64,000 nucleotides of DNA, taken from NCBI RefSeq assembly GCF_027595165.1, contig NZ_CP097291.1, forward strand, positions 744,001 through 808,000, in the 5' to 3' direction. A program made the translations under genes and the position numbers. Below the pieces are notes generated by a model. It saw only the letters and a list, made by a program, of their open reading frames with translations. It made no database searches and was not told where the DNA came from. The stretch comes from Providencia sp. PROV188. Its GTDB lineage: Bacteria > Pseudomonadota > Gammaproteobacteria > Enterobacterales > Enterobacteriaceae. Positions 1 to 8,349 of the stretch are shown here, in pieces (position 1 is the stretch's first letter; each line of letters starts with the position of its first letter).

Positions 1-2869
1 TCGGCAGTAAGGCATTAAGGAACTGCTCTTGAGTATCGAAAGGGCTGCTACTGAGTGCAGCAACAAACTGAGTGTGAGCGGCTAACTGTCGTTGGCTTAG
101 TTGCTTCAATTGGTGATCAAGTTCTTGGGCACTTCCGTTGAGTACAGCAATATTTTTATCTATTTCGCTAATTTTCTCTGAAAGTGAATCAACTTGATGT
201 GTGTATTGAGCTTGTTTTTCTTGCATTTTTTGGACAAAAACAGCAACTGTTTGACCATCTAACAGATTCTGGCGTTGCATATTTTTTTGTTCAATTTGCT
301 GATTTAATTGCTCTAATTGCTGCTGTTGAGCAGAAAGTTGCTGAGTTAATTGCTGAGCATTAGCTGTTTCAGCTGCAAGCGTAGCCGTATCAACGTCAAT
401 ATTTTTGGTGATTTGCAGAAAGGTGTTTTTTTGTGCTTCATAATATTGCCCGCGTTGCTCAATCTCTTGTAGCCAAGTATTAAATTGTGCTTGGCTTGGA
501 AGAATGAGATTAAATGGCGCCAGCGAGGCCGTAAGCTGCTGTACTTGTTGTTCTAAGCGTTGTTGCAGAGATTGCTGCTCAGCTTGGTTTTCTTCTAATT
601 GCTGGGAGTGATGCTTAAGTTTCTCATCAAGGAGAGATAACTCAGAAAACAGCTGTTTAGCTTGGGTTTGCTGTTCATAATATTGGTTTTTAGCATCTTG
701 GTACTGACGCTCTAATTGTGCAAATTCATTGATGATGGTTTGCTGAGCGGTAAGCTTTTCTTGTAATTCAATGAGAAATTGTTCTACTGCAGATGCGTTT
801 TTGGCTAGTTCAGGTGTAAGTGCTTGCTCACATGCTTTCAGCCATTGACGATTCAGGTTGTTGAACTGCTCTTGTAGCTGTTTTTGAGCCAATTCGTTAT
901 CTTGCTGGTGGCGCTTGTCTGCTTGCAATAAGGCTTGCAGCTCAGTAAATTTTTGTTTTTCAGTTTCAATTTGAGTGACCAGCATAGCCAGTTGTTGCTG
1001 AGTCTCATTGGGTATAACGGCTTGATATGATGCTAAAGCAGGGTGGTCCAATGAGCCACAAAGAGGGCATGGAGTCCCTTTAATGAGCTGTTGGCGTTCA
1101 TGTTCTAAGCTGACAATCTTTTGTTCTAGCTGAAGTTTTTGCTCCAAAATTTGCCGTTGCGGCTGGAGCTGAGTCAGTCTATCTTGCGTAATGGTAATCT
1201 GTTGCGACAATTGGTTGATAGATTCGCTAAGTTGGTTTTGCAACTGCGTTTGTGACTGTAACTGTAGCTGTTTTTCCTCATGTTGAGTCAGTAAAACAGG
1301 TAGTATTTTCGCATGCTGCAAAGGTTCTTGCTGCTGTGAAATTGCTGCTTTAATTTCCTCGATATTGTGCTTTTCTTTATATTCCTGAAACTGCTTTTCG
1401 AGCTGATTAAAGCGAGAATGCTGCTCTTCTAAATGGCTTTGAGCCTGTTGAGACTCTTTGGCTTTTTGCTGCTGAACCTGTTGTAGGGTTTGCCATTCTT
1501 GGTGGATAGCTTTCTGCTTTTGCTGATTTTGGGTTAGGCGTTCTGTGAGTTCATAAATAAATTTCCCTTGCTGTTGCCAGCTTCCGAGTTGCGCGACAAT
1601 CTGGGCGTCATTTTGGTGTTCTTGCAGAAATAACTGGGTTTTATTCAACTCATTATTGGCATGAAGAATTTTCTGCTGAATATTTTCTACACTCGATTTT
1701 TTCTGTAAATATTCTCCATTTAGTTGATTTAATTGCAGGTCCAATTGGACTTTTTGCTGGTTAAGCTGCGTAAGCAAATTGTCGAGTGGTCGCACTTCGT
1801 TATCAATCATCGCCGTGGTTTTTTGTACCCAATCTTTATATTGATTTTGCTCCGACTGAGCGTGAGTGTATTGGGCGACCAATGGTAAGCGCTGCTTTTG
1901 AGCGGTTTCTAAAAGTAATGTGGTGCGCTGCTGTTTTTGGGTCTGTTCATCGAGTTGAGTTTGCAAGCTTTGTACTGCCAACCAATCTGGGCGTAAGGCT
2001 TCTGCTGGGGCGCTTTGTGCCAGCTTATGTAAGCGGGGTTCGGCGGCTTGATATTGTTGTAGAGCTTGCTGCTGTGCAATCTGTAATCGCTGGGTATTTT
2101 GTACCAATTGTTGATGTTGCTGGTGCCATGTTAGCGCTTGTTGATGGCGGTTTTTATTCTGATTCAGTTGCTGTTCTTGCGCTGAATATTGTTGCTGTTT
2201 TTCAACGAGTTCTTGATGTTCAGCTTCAGTGAGTAAGTTAATGCTACCGGCTTGCGCCCGCAGAATATCGAGATCGGTTTTAGCTTGTTTATGTTGGTTA
2301 AAAATATACACCGAAATCTGGCTGTAAATTTCGGTGCCAGTGATTTCTTCCAGTAAATCGGCTCGCTCTTTTTCGGTCGCATTTAAAAAGGCGGCAAAAT
2401 CCCCTTGAGAGAGCAAAATGGATTTAGTGAAACGCCCAAAATCTAGCCCGGTGATTTGCACAATTTTTTCACGCACTTCACTGATTTTTTCTGCAATGAT
2501 TTGCCCATCAGCGACGGTTGCTAGCTCAGCTTTTGCGTCTTGCAGGTTACCATTGGGTTTATTGTTTGCCCTGCGTTGGCTCCAAAATGCGCGATAAGCG
2601 ACGCCTTTAACTTCAAATTCCACTTCAGCTAAACATTCACTCGTGTGGCGGGTCATTAACTCATTTTTGCTTTTTGATATCGCGCCTAACCGTGGAGTTT
2701 GGTGGTACAGTGCAAGGCAGATGGCATCCAATAACGTGGTTTTTCCCGCGCCAGTTGCGCCTGTGATGGCAAATAACCCATTGCTGGCAAAAGGCTCTTC
2801 TGTGAAATCAATCTTCCATTCACCTTTTAGGGAGTTAATGTTTTTCAGGCGTAAGCTTAAGATTTTCAC
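1..2869 (-). CDS. sbcC: Exonuclease SbcCD, SbcC ATPase subunit (5' part, cut by window edge)
   Basis: SbcC is the SMC-like ATPase partner of SbcD; the complex cleaves hairpin and palindromic DNA and processes protein-blocked ends. About 956 N-terminal residues are visible; E. coli SbcC has 1047, so the C-terminal signature/Walker B lobe lies off the left edge. The reverse strand opens with GTG at 2867-2869 (MKILSLRL...), two bases after the sbcD stop, with a GGGGAA ribosome site inside the end of sbcD. A Walker A motif (GATGAGKTT) follows near residue 35. The middle is a very Gln-rich coiled coil, split by the zinc hook CPLC at about 1058-1069. The frame reads open throughout by my reading. 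Cotranscribed with sbcD. Confidence 0.95.
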   Translation of the reverse strand, partial: MKILSLRLKNINSLKGEWKIDFTEEPFASNGLFAITGATGAGKTTLLDAICLALYHQTPRLGAISKSKNELMTRHTSECLAEVEFEVKGVAYRAFWSQRRANNKPNGNLQDAKAELATVADGQIIAEKISEVREKIVQITGLDFGRFTKSILLSQGDFAAFLNATEKERADLLEEITGTEIYSQISVYIFNQHKQAKTDLDILRAQAGSINLLTEAEHQELVEKQQQYSAQEQQLNQNKNRHQQALTWHQQHQQLVQNTQRLQIAQQQALQQYQAAEPRLHKLAQSAPAEALRPDWLAVQSLQTQLDEQTQKQQRTTLLLETAQKQRLPLVAQYTHAQSEQNQYKDWVQKTTAMIDNEVRPLDNLLTQLNQQKVQLDLQLNQLNGEYLQKKSSVENIQQKILHANNELNKTQLFLQEHQNDAQIVAQLGSWQQQGKFIYELTERLTQNQQKQKAIHQEWQTLQQVQQQKAKESQQAQSHLEEQHSRFNQLEKQFQEYKEKHNIEEIKAAISQQQEPLQHAKILPVLLTQHEEKQLQLQSQTQLQNQLSESINQLSQQITITQDRLTQLQPQRQILEQKLQLEQKIVSLEHERQQLIKGTPCPLCGSLDHPALASYQAVIPNETQQQLAMLVTQIETEKQKFTELQALLQADKRHQQDNELAQKQLQEQFNNLNRQWLKACEQALTPELAKNASAVEQFLIELQEKLTAQQTIINEFAQLERQYQDAKNQYYEQQTQAKQLFSELSLLDEKLKHHSQQLEENQAEQQSLQQRLEQQVQQLTASLAPFNLILPSQAQFNTWLQEIEQRGQYYEAQKNTFLQITKNIDVDTATLAAETANAQQLTQQLSAQQQQLEQLNQQIEQKNMQRQNLLDGQTVAVFVQKMQEKQAQYTHQVDSLSEKISEIDKNIAVLNGSAQELDHQLKQLSQRQLAAHTQFVAALSSSPFDTQEQFLNALLP

Positions 2870-2871
2870 AG

Positions 2872-4086
2872 TTATTCCCCCTGTTCATTGCGCAAGTTGG
2901 CGTAGGATTGCTTGAACAGCTGCAATAAACGCTGTTCTAACGCTTTGTCTTCCAATGACTCTTCTGTAAGTCGTCGAGTAAAGACTTCCTCGGCGGTCAG
3001 TTCATTTAATGTTTCATTCTGTGGAGTGAGGTTTTGACCAGTCTGCGCCTGCCGCGCTCGGCGTAGGCGAACAACTTCAACAGGGAGTTCTTGAGTAAGA
3101 GCTTCAATACGTTGTTGGATATCTCCTAGATAATCTTGAGTGGCGACTTCAATATCTAACCAAATAGGGAGCTCATTTTCTTTGACAGGTAAGGCCATTA
3201 ATTGTTTTTGTAGTTCTTTCAAAGAGCCTTTTAAACTCAATAGTGGCTGAAAAACGGGTATTGGTAGTAAAGTAACATTGGCAAATTGGTGCTGATTAAA
3301 TTCCACTAAACAGACACTTTTTTGTTGTTGTGATTCATCAAAGCTAAGTGCAATCGGAGAACCACTGTAGCGAATATGTGCTTGCCCACCAATCAGTTGA
3401 GGGCGATGGATGTGCCCTAGTGCAATATAATCCGCAGGTGGGAATGCGCCGGAAGGAAAAGCATCCAATGTGCCAATATAAATCTCACGCACGGAGTCTG
3501 TCAGCTCTGCACCAACAACGGTCAAATGCCCCGTGGCAATAATCGGGATATCTAAGTTCAGTTCAGTACGTTGCTCAACGGCTTTTTGGTAACAGCTTTG
3601 GTAGTGTTCATGAATGGCATTTTGTAATGAAAGTTGTTTCTCTTCACTGCTTTGCCCTGCAATGCTGACTTGGATATCTCGTGGTCGTAAAAAGGGGATC
3701 GCACACACCAGCCCATTAGGGTTCCCTTGTTTATCTTTCAATGTGATGACTGGGGACTCGCTGTTTGATGTGATGACGTGAGTATTTAAATAACGTAATA
3801 ACGCGCTGGATTCATTCAAAACAGAGACAGAATCATGGTTACCGCTCAAAATAACTAATTGGCAGCCTGTTTTTTGCAAATCAACAATAAACTGGTTGTA
3901 GAGTTCGCGCGCATAACTTGGCGGAGCGCCAGTATCAAAGACATCACCAGCCACAATCAGGGCATCCACTTGGTACTGTTTGACTTGTTCTATTAACCAA
4001 CGCAAAAAGTGTTGGTGTTCAGCAGTTCGGTTTTTAGTGAAAAAATACTGACCTAAATGCCAGTCTGAAGTGTGGATGATGCGCAT
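2872..4086 (-). CDS. sbcD: Exonuclease SbcCD, nuclease subunit SbcD
   Basis: Mn-dependent metallophosphoesterase nuclease of the Mre11 family that works with SbcC on hairpins and double-strand ends. The 404 residues (E. coli about 400) carry the phosphoesterase motifs in order: DWHLGQ near residue 8, GDVFDTG near 47, GNHDS near 82, GHLTVVG near 187 and GHIHRP near 224, supplying the metal ligands. The ATG at 4084-4086 gives the canonical MRIIHTSDWHLG start. It is first in a leftward sbcD-sbcC operon and diverges from phoB across a 333-base gap that holds a LexA-like half-match and a perfect palindrome. Confidence 0.97.
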   Translation of the reverse strand: MRIIHTSDWHLGQYFFTKNRTAEHQHFLRWLIEQVKQYQVDALIVAGDVFDTGAPPSYARELYNQFIVDLQKTGCQLVILSGNHDSVSVLNESSALLRYLNTHVITSNSESPVITLKDKQGNPNGLVCAIPFLRPRDIQVSIAGQSSEEKQLSLQNAIHEHYQSCYQKAVEQRTELNLDIPIIATGHLTVVGAELTDSVREIYIGTLDAFPSGAFPPADYIALGHIHRPQLIGGQAHIRYSGSPIALSFDESQQQKSVCLVEFNQHQFANVTLLPIPVFQPLLSLKGSLKELQKQLMALPVKENELPIWLDIEVATQDYLGDIQQRIEALTQELPVEVVRLRRARQAQTGQNLTPQNETLNELTAEEVFTRRLTEESLEDKALEQRLLQLFKQSYANLRNEQGE

Positions 4087-4182
4087 GAGCTAGCGGTTCC
4101 TGTAATTATGACGCTTTTACTATATTAATATTCTGATGCTTTATACTAATATTCAAACCATTTGGTTTGCTGTGTCACAGTA

Positions 4183-4202
4183 TACTGTATATAGGTTCAG
4201 TG
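4183..4202. promoter_or_regulatory. LexA-box-like sequence, speculative
   Basis: CTGT (4185-4188), eight bases, then TCAG (4197-4200): one mismatch to the CTGT-N8-ACAG LexA core, with the TACTGTATAT left half matching the enterobacterial consensus well. It overlaps the palindrome ACAGTATACTGT at 4177-4188. It lies about 100 bases upstream of sbcD. AT-rich intergenic DNA gives such near-matches by chance, so support is modest. Confidence 0.3.
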
Positions 4203-4243
4203 AAAGCAAAGGTATGGCAAATTAAACAGTAAAAATAAGAGAG

Positions 4244-4261
4244 TTGCGAAGCGCTTCGCAA
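4244..4261. repeat. 18-bp perfect palindrome, copy 1
   Basis: TTGCGAAGCGCTTCGCAA is its own reverse complement. The identical 18 bases occur again at 57972-57989, downstream of ppiD. There is no T-run after it, so it is not an ordinary terminator. It could be a short REP-like element or a dyad binding site for a regulator. Confidence 0.85.
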
Positions 4262-4355
4262 TGATAGCCAGATGTGGTGTTAATATTTCACTTACATGAC
4301 ATTAAACTGTTAATCTAATGATAGATCTTGATTGTGGGTTGAGATATTCATAATT

Positions 4356-4373
4356 CTGTCACAAAACTGACGC
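4356..4373 (+). promoter_or_regulatory. Pho box of phoBR
   Basis: Two 7-base half-sites CTGTCAC and CTGACGC separated by AAAA, the usual PhoB 7-4-7 layout, run straight into a -10-like CATAAT at 4373-4378 about 40 bases before phoB. The layout matches the E. coli phoB control region and implies autoregulation by phosphorylated PhoB. Confidence 0.8.
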
Positions 4374-4419
4374 ATAATGCGGTCACATTAAAAATCTCTT
4401 CTTATTTACAGGAACAATC

Positions 4420-5109
4420 ATGGCAAGACGCATTCTAGTCGTTGAAGATGAAGCGCCCATCCGAGAAATGGTTTGTTTTGTATTGGAACAGAATGGTTTT
4501 CAGCCCACAGAGGCTGATGATTATGATTCTGCAATAGCGCAATTGGTTGATCCACTTCCTGATTTAGTGTTGTTGGACTGGATGATCCCCGGTGGTTCCG
4601 GTATCCAAGTCATTAAACATATGAAGCGTGATAGCGCCACGCGTGATGTCCCCGTGATGATGCTAACTGCAAGGGGCGAAGAAGAAGATCGCGTGAAAGG
4701 ATTAGAAGTGGGGGCGGATGATTATTTAATCAAACCATTTTCACCAAAAGAATTGATAGCTCGAGTTAAAGCCATTTTACGACGTATCTCTCCAATGGCG
4801 ACAGAAGACATTATTGAGATGAACGGGTTAGTTCTTGATCCTACTTCTCATCGCGTTACCAGCAAAGAAATTCCCATTGATATGGGGCCTACCGAATACA
4901 AGTTACTTCACTTCTTTATGACCCATCCAGAGCGAGTATATAGCCGCGAACAGTTACTCAACTATGTTTGGGGCGCAAACGTGTATGTGGAAGACAGAAC
5001 GGTGGATGTGCATATTCGTCGTTTAAGAAAAGCGTTAGAGTTAGATGGGCATGATAAGATGGTGCAAACGGTTCGTGGTACTGGCTACCGCTTCTCTGTT
5101 CGCTATTGA
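4420..5109 (+). CDS. phoB: Phosphate regulon response regulator PhoB
   Basis: OmpR-family response regulator that activates phosphate-starvation genes when phosphorylated by PhoR. 229 residues, the family length. The receiver domain (1-120) has the acidic pocket VVEDE near residues 7-11, phospho-acceptor D53 in LLDWMIPG and Lys in the LIKPF motif near 105. The C-terminal winged helix (130-229) has the [15 protein letters not shown] recognition helix and a TGYRFS ending. A Pho box lies directly upstream, and phoR follows after 23 bases, as in E. coli. Confidence 0.98.
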   Translation: MARRILVVEDEAPIREMVCFVLEQNGFQPTEADDYDSAIAQLVDPLPDLVLLDWMIPGGSGIQVIKHMKRDSATRDVPVMMLTARGEEEDRVKGLEVGADDYLIKPFSPKELIARVKAILRRISPMATEDIIEMNGLVLDPTSHRVTSKEIPIDMGPTEYKLLHFFMTHPERVYSREQLLNYVWGANVYVEDRTVDVHIRRLRKALELDGHDKMVQTVRGTGYRFSVRY

Positions 5110-5132
5110 GAAACCATTAGGGAGAAACATGG

Positions 5133-6452
5133 GTGCTTGAACGCTTATCCTTAAAACAGCTGATTTGGGGGCTGTTTTTATTTATTTTACCCGCATTGAT
5201 ACTGTCTGTTTTTATTGGGCATCTTCCGTGGCTATTAGTGATTTCACTGCTCGCAGCACTCATTTGGCACGGATATAACCTGCTAAAACTTTCAGATTGG
5301 CTCTGGTTGGATAGAAGTATGCTGCCGCCGGATGGCAAGGGGGGATGGGAGCCGATATTTTATGGCATCTATCAGATGCAGCAGCGCAACCGTAAGCGTC
5401 GCCGTGAATTAGGTCAGTTGATTAAGCGCTTTCGCAGCGGAGCTGAATCCTTGCCTGATGCGGTGGTAATTATGACCACCGAAGGCAATATTTTCTGGTG
5501 TAACCGCCACGCTCAACAGCTTCTAGGCTTTCGCTGGCCTGAGGATAACGGACAGCATATTTTTAACTTGCTACGTTATCCTGATTTTAGTCGTTATTTC
5601 ACCGTGAAAAACTATGACCAAGCACTGACGATTGAGCTTAATAGTGGCGAAATTGTTGAGTTTCGGATCTTACCATATGCGAGTGATCAGCTTTTGATGG
5701 TGGCTCGAGATGTGACTGAAAAACGCCGTCTAGAAAAAGCACGTAGAGACTTTTTTGCTAACGTGAGCCATGAGTTACGTACGCCATTGACCGTTATCCA
5801 AGGCTATCTTGAAGTTATGGATGACCAAGAAGGCACTTCACCGATGAATAAAAAAGCGTTGTCGGTGATGCAAGAACAGACTCATCGAATGGATAACCTA
5901 GTGAAGCAATTGCTGCAATTATCCCGTATAGAGGTTGCCCCTCAAATTAATCTAGACGAACAGATTAATATGCCGGTCATTCTCAAGATGATTGAACAAG
6001 AAGCGATTAGCTTAAGCCAAGGGCGGCACGAGTTTGAATTCAGTATTGATGAAAAACTTCGAGTTCATGGAAATGAAGAGCAGCTACGAAGCGCGGTTGC
6101 TAACTTAGTGTATAACGCCATAAACCATACGCCAGATGGTACGAAAATTAAGGTGAAATGGCAGCGAACCAGTAATGGTGCCCAGTTTAGTGTGAGTGAC
6201 AATGGTCCGGGAATTCCAGCCGAGCACCTTCCTCGCTTAACAGAGCGTTTTTATCGTGTGGATAAAGCGCGTTCAAGGCAAGGTGGCGGCGGAACAGGAT
6301 TGGGCTTAGCGATTGTTAAGCATGCGATTCAGCATCATAGTAGCCAGCTCTCAGTAACCAGTCAGGTTGGTAAGGGCAGTGAGTTTTCATTCACATTACC
6401 GCCAGTGTTTATTGTGTCAGACAAGAAAGTGAATACATTAAGCGCGAAATAA
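5133..6452 (+). CDS. phoR: Phosphate regulon sensor histidine kinase PhoR
   Basis: Inner-membrane histidine kinase that phosphorylates PhoB under phosphate limitation and, with the Pst/PhoU system, acts as phosphatase when phosphate is ample. 439 residues (E. coli 431). It starts at GTG 5133: the ATG four bases earlier meets a stop after three codons, and GGGAG precedes the GTG. Two N-terminal membrane helices (10-50), a basic linker RNRKRRR near 85, a PAS domain (about 97-195), phospho-acceptor H213 in SHELRTPL, then N, G1 (DNGPGIP) and G2 (GTGLGLAI) boxes of the ATPase. Second gene of phoBR; a strong terminator follows. Confidence 0.97.
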   Translation: MLERLSLKQLIWGLFLFILPALILSVFIGHLPWLLVISLLAALIWHGYNLLKLSDWLWLDRSMLPPDGKGGWEPIFYGIYQMQQRNRKRRRELGQLIKRFRSGAESLPDAVVIMTTEGNIFWCNRHAQQLLGFRWPEDNGQHIFNLLRYPDFSRYFTVKNYDQALTIELNSGEIVEFRILPYASDQLLMVARDVTEKRRLEKARRDFFANVSHELRTPLTVIQGYLEVMDDQEGTSPMNKKALSVMQEQTHRMDNLVKQLLQLSRIEVAPQINLDEQINMPVILKMIEQEAISLSQGRHEFEFSIDEKLRVHGNEEQLRSAVANLVYNAINHTPDGTKIKVKWQRTSNGAQFSVSDNGPGIPAEHLPRLTERFYRVDKARSRQGGGGTGLGLAIVKHAIQHHSSQLSVTSQVGKGSEFSFTLPPVFIVSDKKVNTLSAK

Positions 6453-6463
6453 TCGAAAAACTG

Positions 6464-6503
6464 AAACCTTGCTAATTAAATCATCATATTAGCAAGGTTT
6501 TTT
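6464..6503 (+). terminator. Intrinsic terminator of phoBR
   Basis: A 13-bp perfect stem (6464-6476 with 6488-6500; AAACCTTGCTAAT arm) and an 11-base loop, followed by a T-run. Confidence 0.9.
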
Positions 6504-6946
6504 GTTTTGTGTTTCACCCTATATTGGTACTATTTCTAACACCTACGTTATATTTTCAATTTTATCCTGCAATTTTCTTCATCTTATTCTGTGAATATTT
6601 CTTCAGTATGGTTAAAAAATGTTTTATTGATGATTTTTTAGCCTGAATATATACGGGATATTGCAATTTTACTGACAGTAATCACTGGTTCTTAAATTTA
6701 GTTTGGTGCATTGTTCTTGTTTTCGGGTTTGCTCTTGCCTTTTTTCCCTATAAAAGTTTTACTTGTCGCCAGTTATTGGCGATTTTTACTGTTTTTTGAT
6801 GTTTAGTATTGCAAAGCTAACCAAGACATGCATTTTGTATTGTTAATGTAATGTTGATCAGAACTCTATTTCGTCATATATGTTCCAATAGGTTACGGAT
6901 GAAGTGACCTATTTTTATTTCATAATTTACTAAAAATTAACATAAT
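6504..6946 (+). promoter_or_regulatory. Long brnQ leader with two terminator-like hairpins
   Basis: 443 gene-free bases ahead of brnQ. Hairpin 1 is TCGCCA/TGGCGA (6766-6782) followed by TTTTTA. Hairpin 2 pairs 6887-6896 with 6904-6913 (AATAGGTTAC/GTGACCTATT, one wobble pair) and runs into TTTTTATTT, ending only about 26 bases before the start codon. Two short frames precede hairpin 2: MHFVLLM (6828-6851) and an 18-codon frame from ATG 6851 whose stop is in the 3' arm; they overlap as TAATG. A promoter such as CTGACA (6672-6677) with TAAATT (6693-6698) is possible but weak. The arrangement suggests attenuation of a transporter gene; this is inferred only. Confidence 0.5.
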
Positions 6947-8275
6947 ATGGCTCATCGTTTATCATCCAGAGATATCCTCGCATTAGGTTTTATGACCTTT
7001 GCGCTGTTTGTTGGGGCTGGAAATATTATTTTCCCGCCAATGGTCGGTTTACAAGCCGGTGAACAAGTTTGGACTGCGGCACTTGGCTTCTTAGTCACAG
7101 GTGTCGGTCTTCCTGTTCTTACCGTCGTTGCATTGGCGAAAGTGGGGGGCGGTATTGAAGCGCTCAGCACGCCAATTGGTAAAACTGCCGGTCTGCTATT
7201 AGCTATCGTTGCATATCTATCGGTGGGGCCTCTTTTTGCGACCCCAAGAACGGCAACCGTTTCTTATAAAGTGGGTATTGCACCATTGCTGGGCGGTGAA
7301 TCGGAAATATCACTGCTGATTTATAGTGCCATCTATTTTGTACTGGTAATCGGTATTTCGTTATACCCAGGTAAATTGCTAGATAGCGTTGGGCACATTT
7401 TGGCACCAGTCAAAATGTTGGCACTGGCAATTTTAGGCGTTGCTGCGGTTATGTGGCCTGCTGGAGAACCGATTCTGGCAACCCCTGAATACCAAAATAT
7501 GGCATTTTCCAATGGCTTTATTAATGGCTATTTAACGATGGACACATTAGGTGCCATGGTTTTTGGTATTGTCATTGTGAATGCGGCCCGTTCCCGCGGT
7601 ATTGAAAACTCATCATTATTAACTCGCTATACCATGTGGGCAGGTTTAATTGCTGGGGTATTATTAACTCTGGTCTATTTATCGTTGTTTAAACTGGGCG
7701 AAAATAGTGGATCATTGATTCCAAATCCAGCTGATGGCGCTGATATTCTTCACGAATATGTTCAATACACGTTCGGTAACTACGGTAGCTTCTTCTTAGC
7801 GGTGTTGATTTTTGTTGCCTGTATGGTAACTGCTGTAGGGCTAACCTGCGCATGTGCTGAGTTCTTCAGCCGCTATGTGCCAATCTCTTACCGTAAATTG
7901 GTATTGATTTTAGGCTTGTTTTCTATGGTGATTTCAAACCTAGGACTGAGTAAGCTGATTGCGTTCTCATTGCCGGTATTGGTTTCGATTTATCCACCTT
8001 GTATCGTTTTGATTTTAATGAGCTTTACGTTGAAGTGGTGGCGAAACCCAACCATCGTGATTGCTCCAACGATGTTAACAAGCTTTGTGGTCGGTTTGAT
8101 TGGTGCAGTGAAAGCCTCTGATAACTTGAAGACTTATATCCCAGACTGGATGACGTCTATTCCATTATATCAGCAAGATTTAGCGTGGTTATTACCATCG
8201 GTGGTTGTGTTAGTGGTTGCTGCGCTATGTGACAGACTTATCACACCATCAAGTCAGCATCATAAGCACGCATAA
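6947..8275 (+). CDS. brnQ: Branched-chain amino acid transport system II carrier protein BrnQ
   Basis: Inner-membrane sodium-coupled carrier for leucine, isoleucine and valine (LIVCS family). 442 residues against 439 in E. coli, with about 12 hydrophobic segments. Family hallmarks are the N-terminal [16 protein letters not shown] motif near residues 19-34 and the ATPRTA segment near 98. The ATG at 6947 gives the conserved [14 protein letters not shown] start, but its ribosome-binding site is poor, compatible with leader control. E. coli has proY and malZ after brnQ; here a convergent ggt follows. Confidence 0.96.
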   Translation: MAHRLSSRDILALGFMTFALFVGAGNIIFPPMVGLQAGEQVWTAALGFLVTGVGLPVLTVVALAKVGGGIEALSTPIGKTAGLLLAIVAYLSVGPLFATPRTATVSYKVGIAPLLGGESEISLLIYSAIYFVLVIGISLYPGKLLDSVGHILAPVKMLALAILGVAAVMWPAGEPILATPEYQNMAFSNGFINGYLTMDTLGAMVFGIVIVNAARSRGIENSSLLTRYTMWAGLIAGVLLTLVYLSLFKLGENSGSLIPNPADGADILHEYVQYTFGNYGSFFLAVLIFVACMVTAVGLTCACAEFFSRYVPISYRKLVLILGLFSMVISNLGLSKLIAFSLPVLVSIYPPCIVLILMSFTLKWWRNPTIVIAPTMLTSFVVGLIGAVKASDNLKTYIPDWMTSIPLYQQDLAWLLPSVVVLVVAALCDRLITPSSQHHKHA

Positions 8276-8292
8276 TATATTGTAAATTCCTA

Positions 8293-8331
8293 AAAAAATG
8301 CCAGTAGATGATAAATCCACTGGCATTTTTC
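8293..8331. terminator. Bidirectional terminator between brnQ and ggt
   Basis: Inverted repeat AAAATGCCAGT...ACTGGCATTTTT with A-run and T-run flanks, serving both convergent genes. Confidence 0.88.
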
Positions 8332-8349
8332 ATTTTAGTTATCGACTAA

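Larger units (their letters stand above)
4087..4419. other. Divergent sbcD/phoB intergenic region
   Basis: No gene seen in these 333 bases. They hold a perfect 12-bp palindrome ACAGTATACTGT (4177-4188), a LexA-like sequence overlapping it (4183-4202), an 18-bp perfect palindrome (4244-4261) that recurs after ppiD, and the phoB Pho box (4356-4373). The left part should carry the sbcDC promoter, which I could not fix. Confidence 0.8.

Noticed and set aside
1786..2232. 148-codon rightward open frame inside sbcC
   Set aside because: It is antisense to the Gln-rich sbcC coding sequence; the reverse strand reads as a coherent SbcC protein, and the frame has no recognisable domain.
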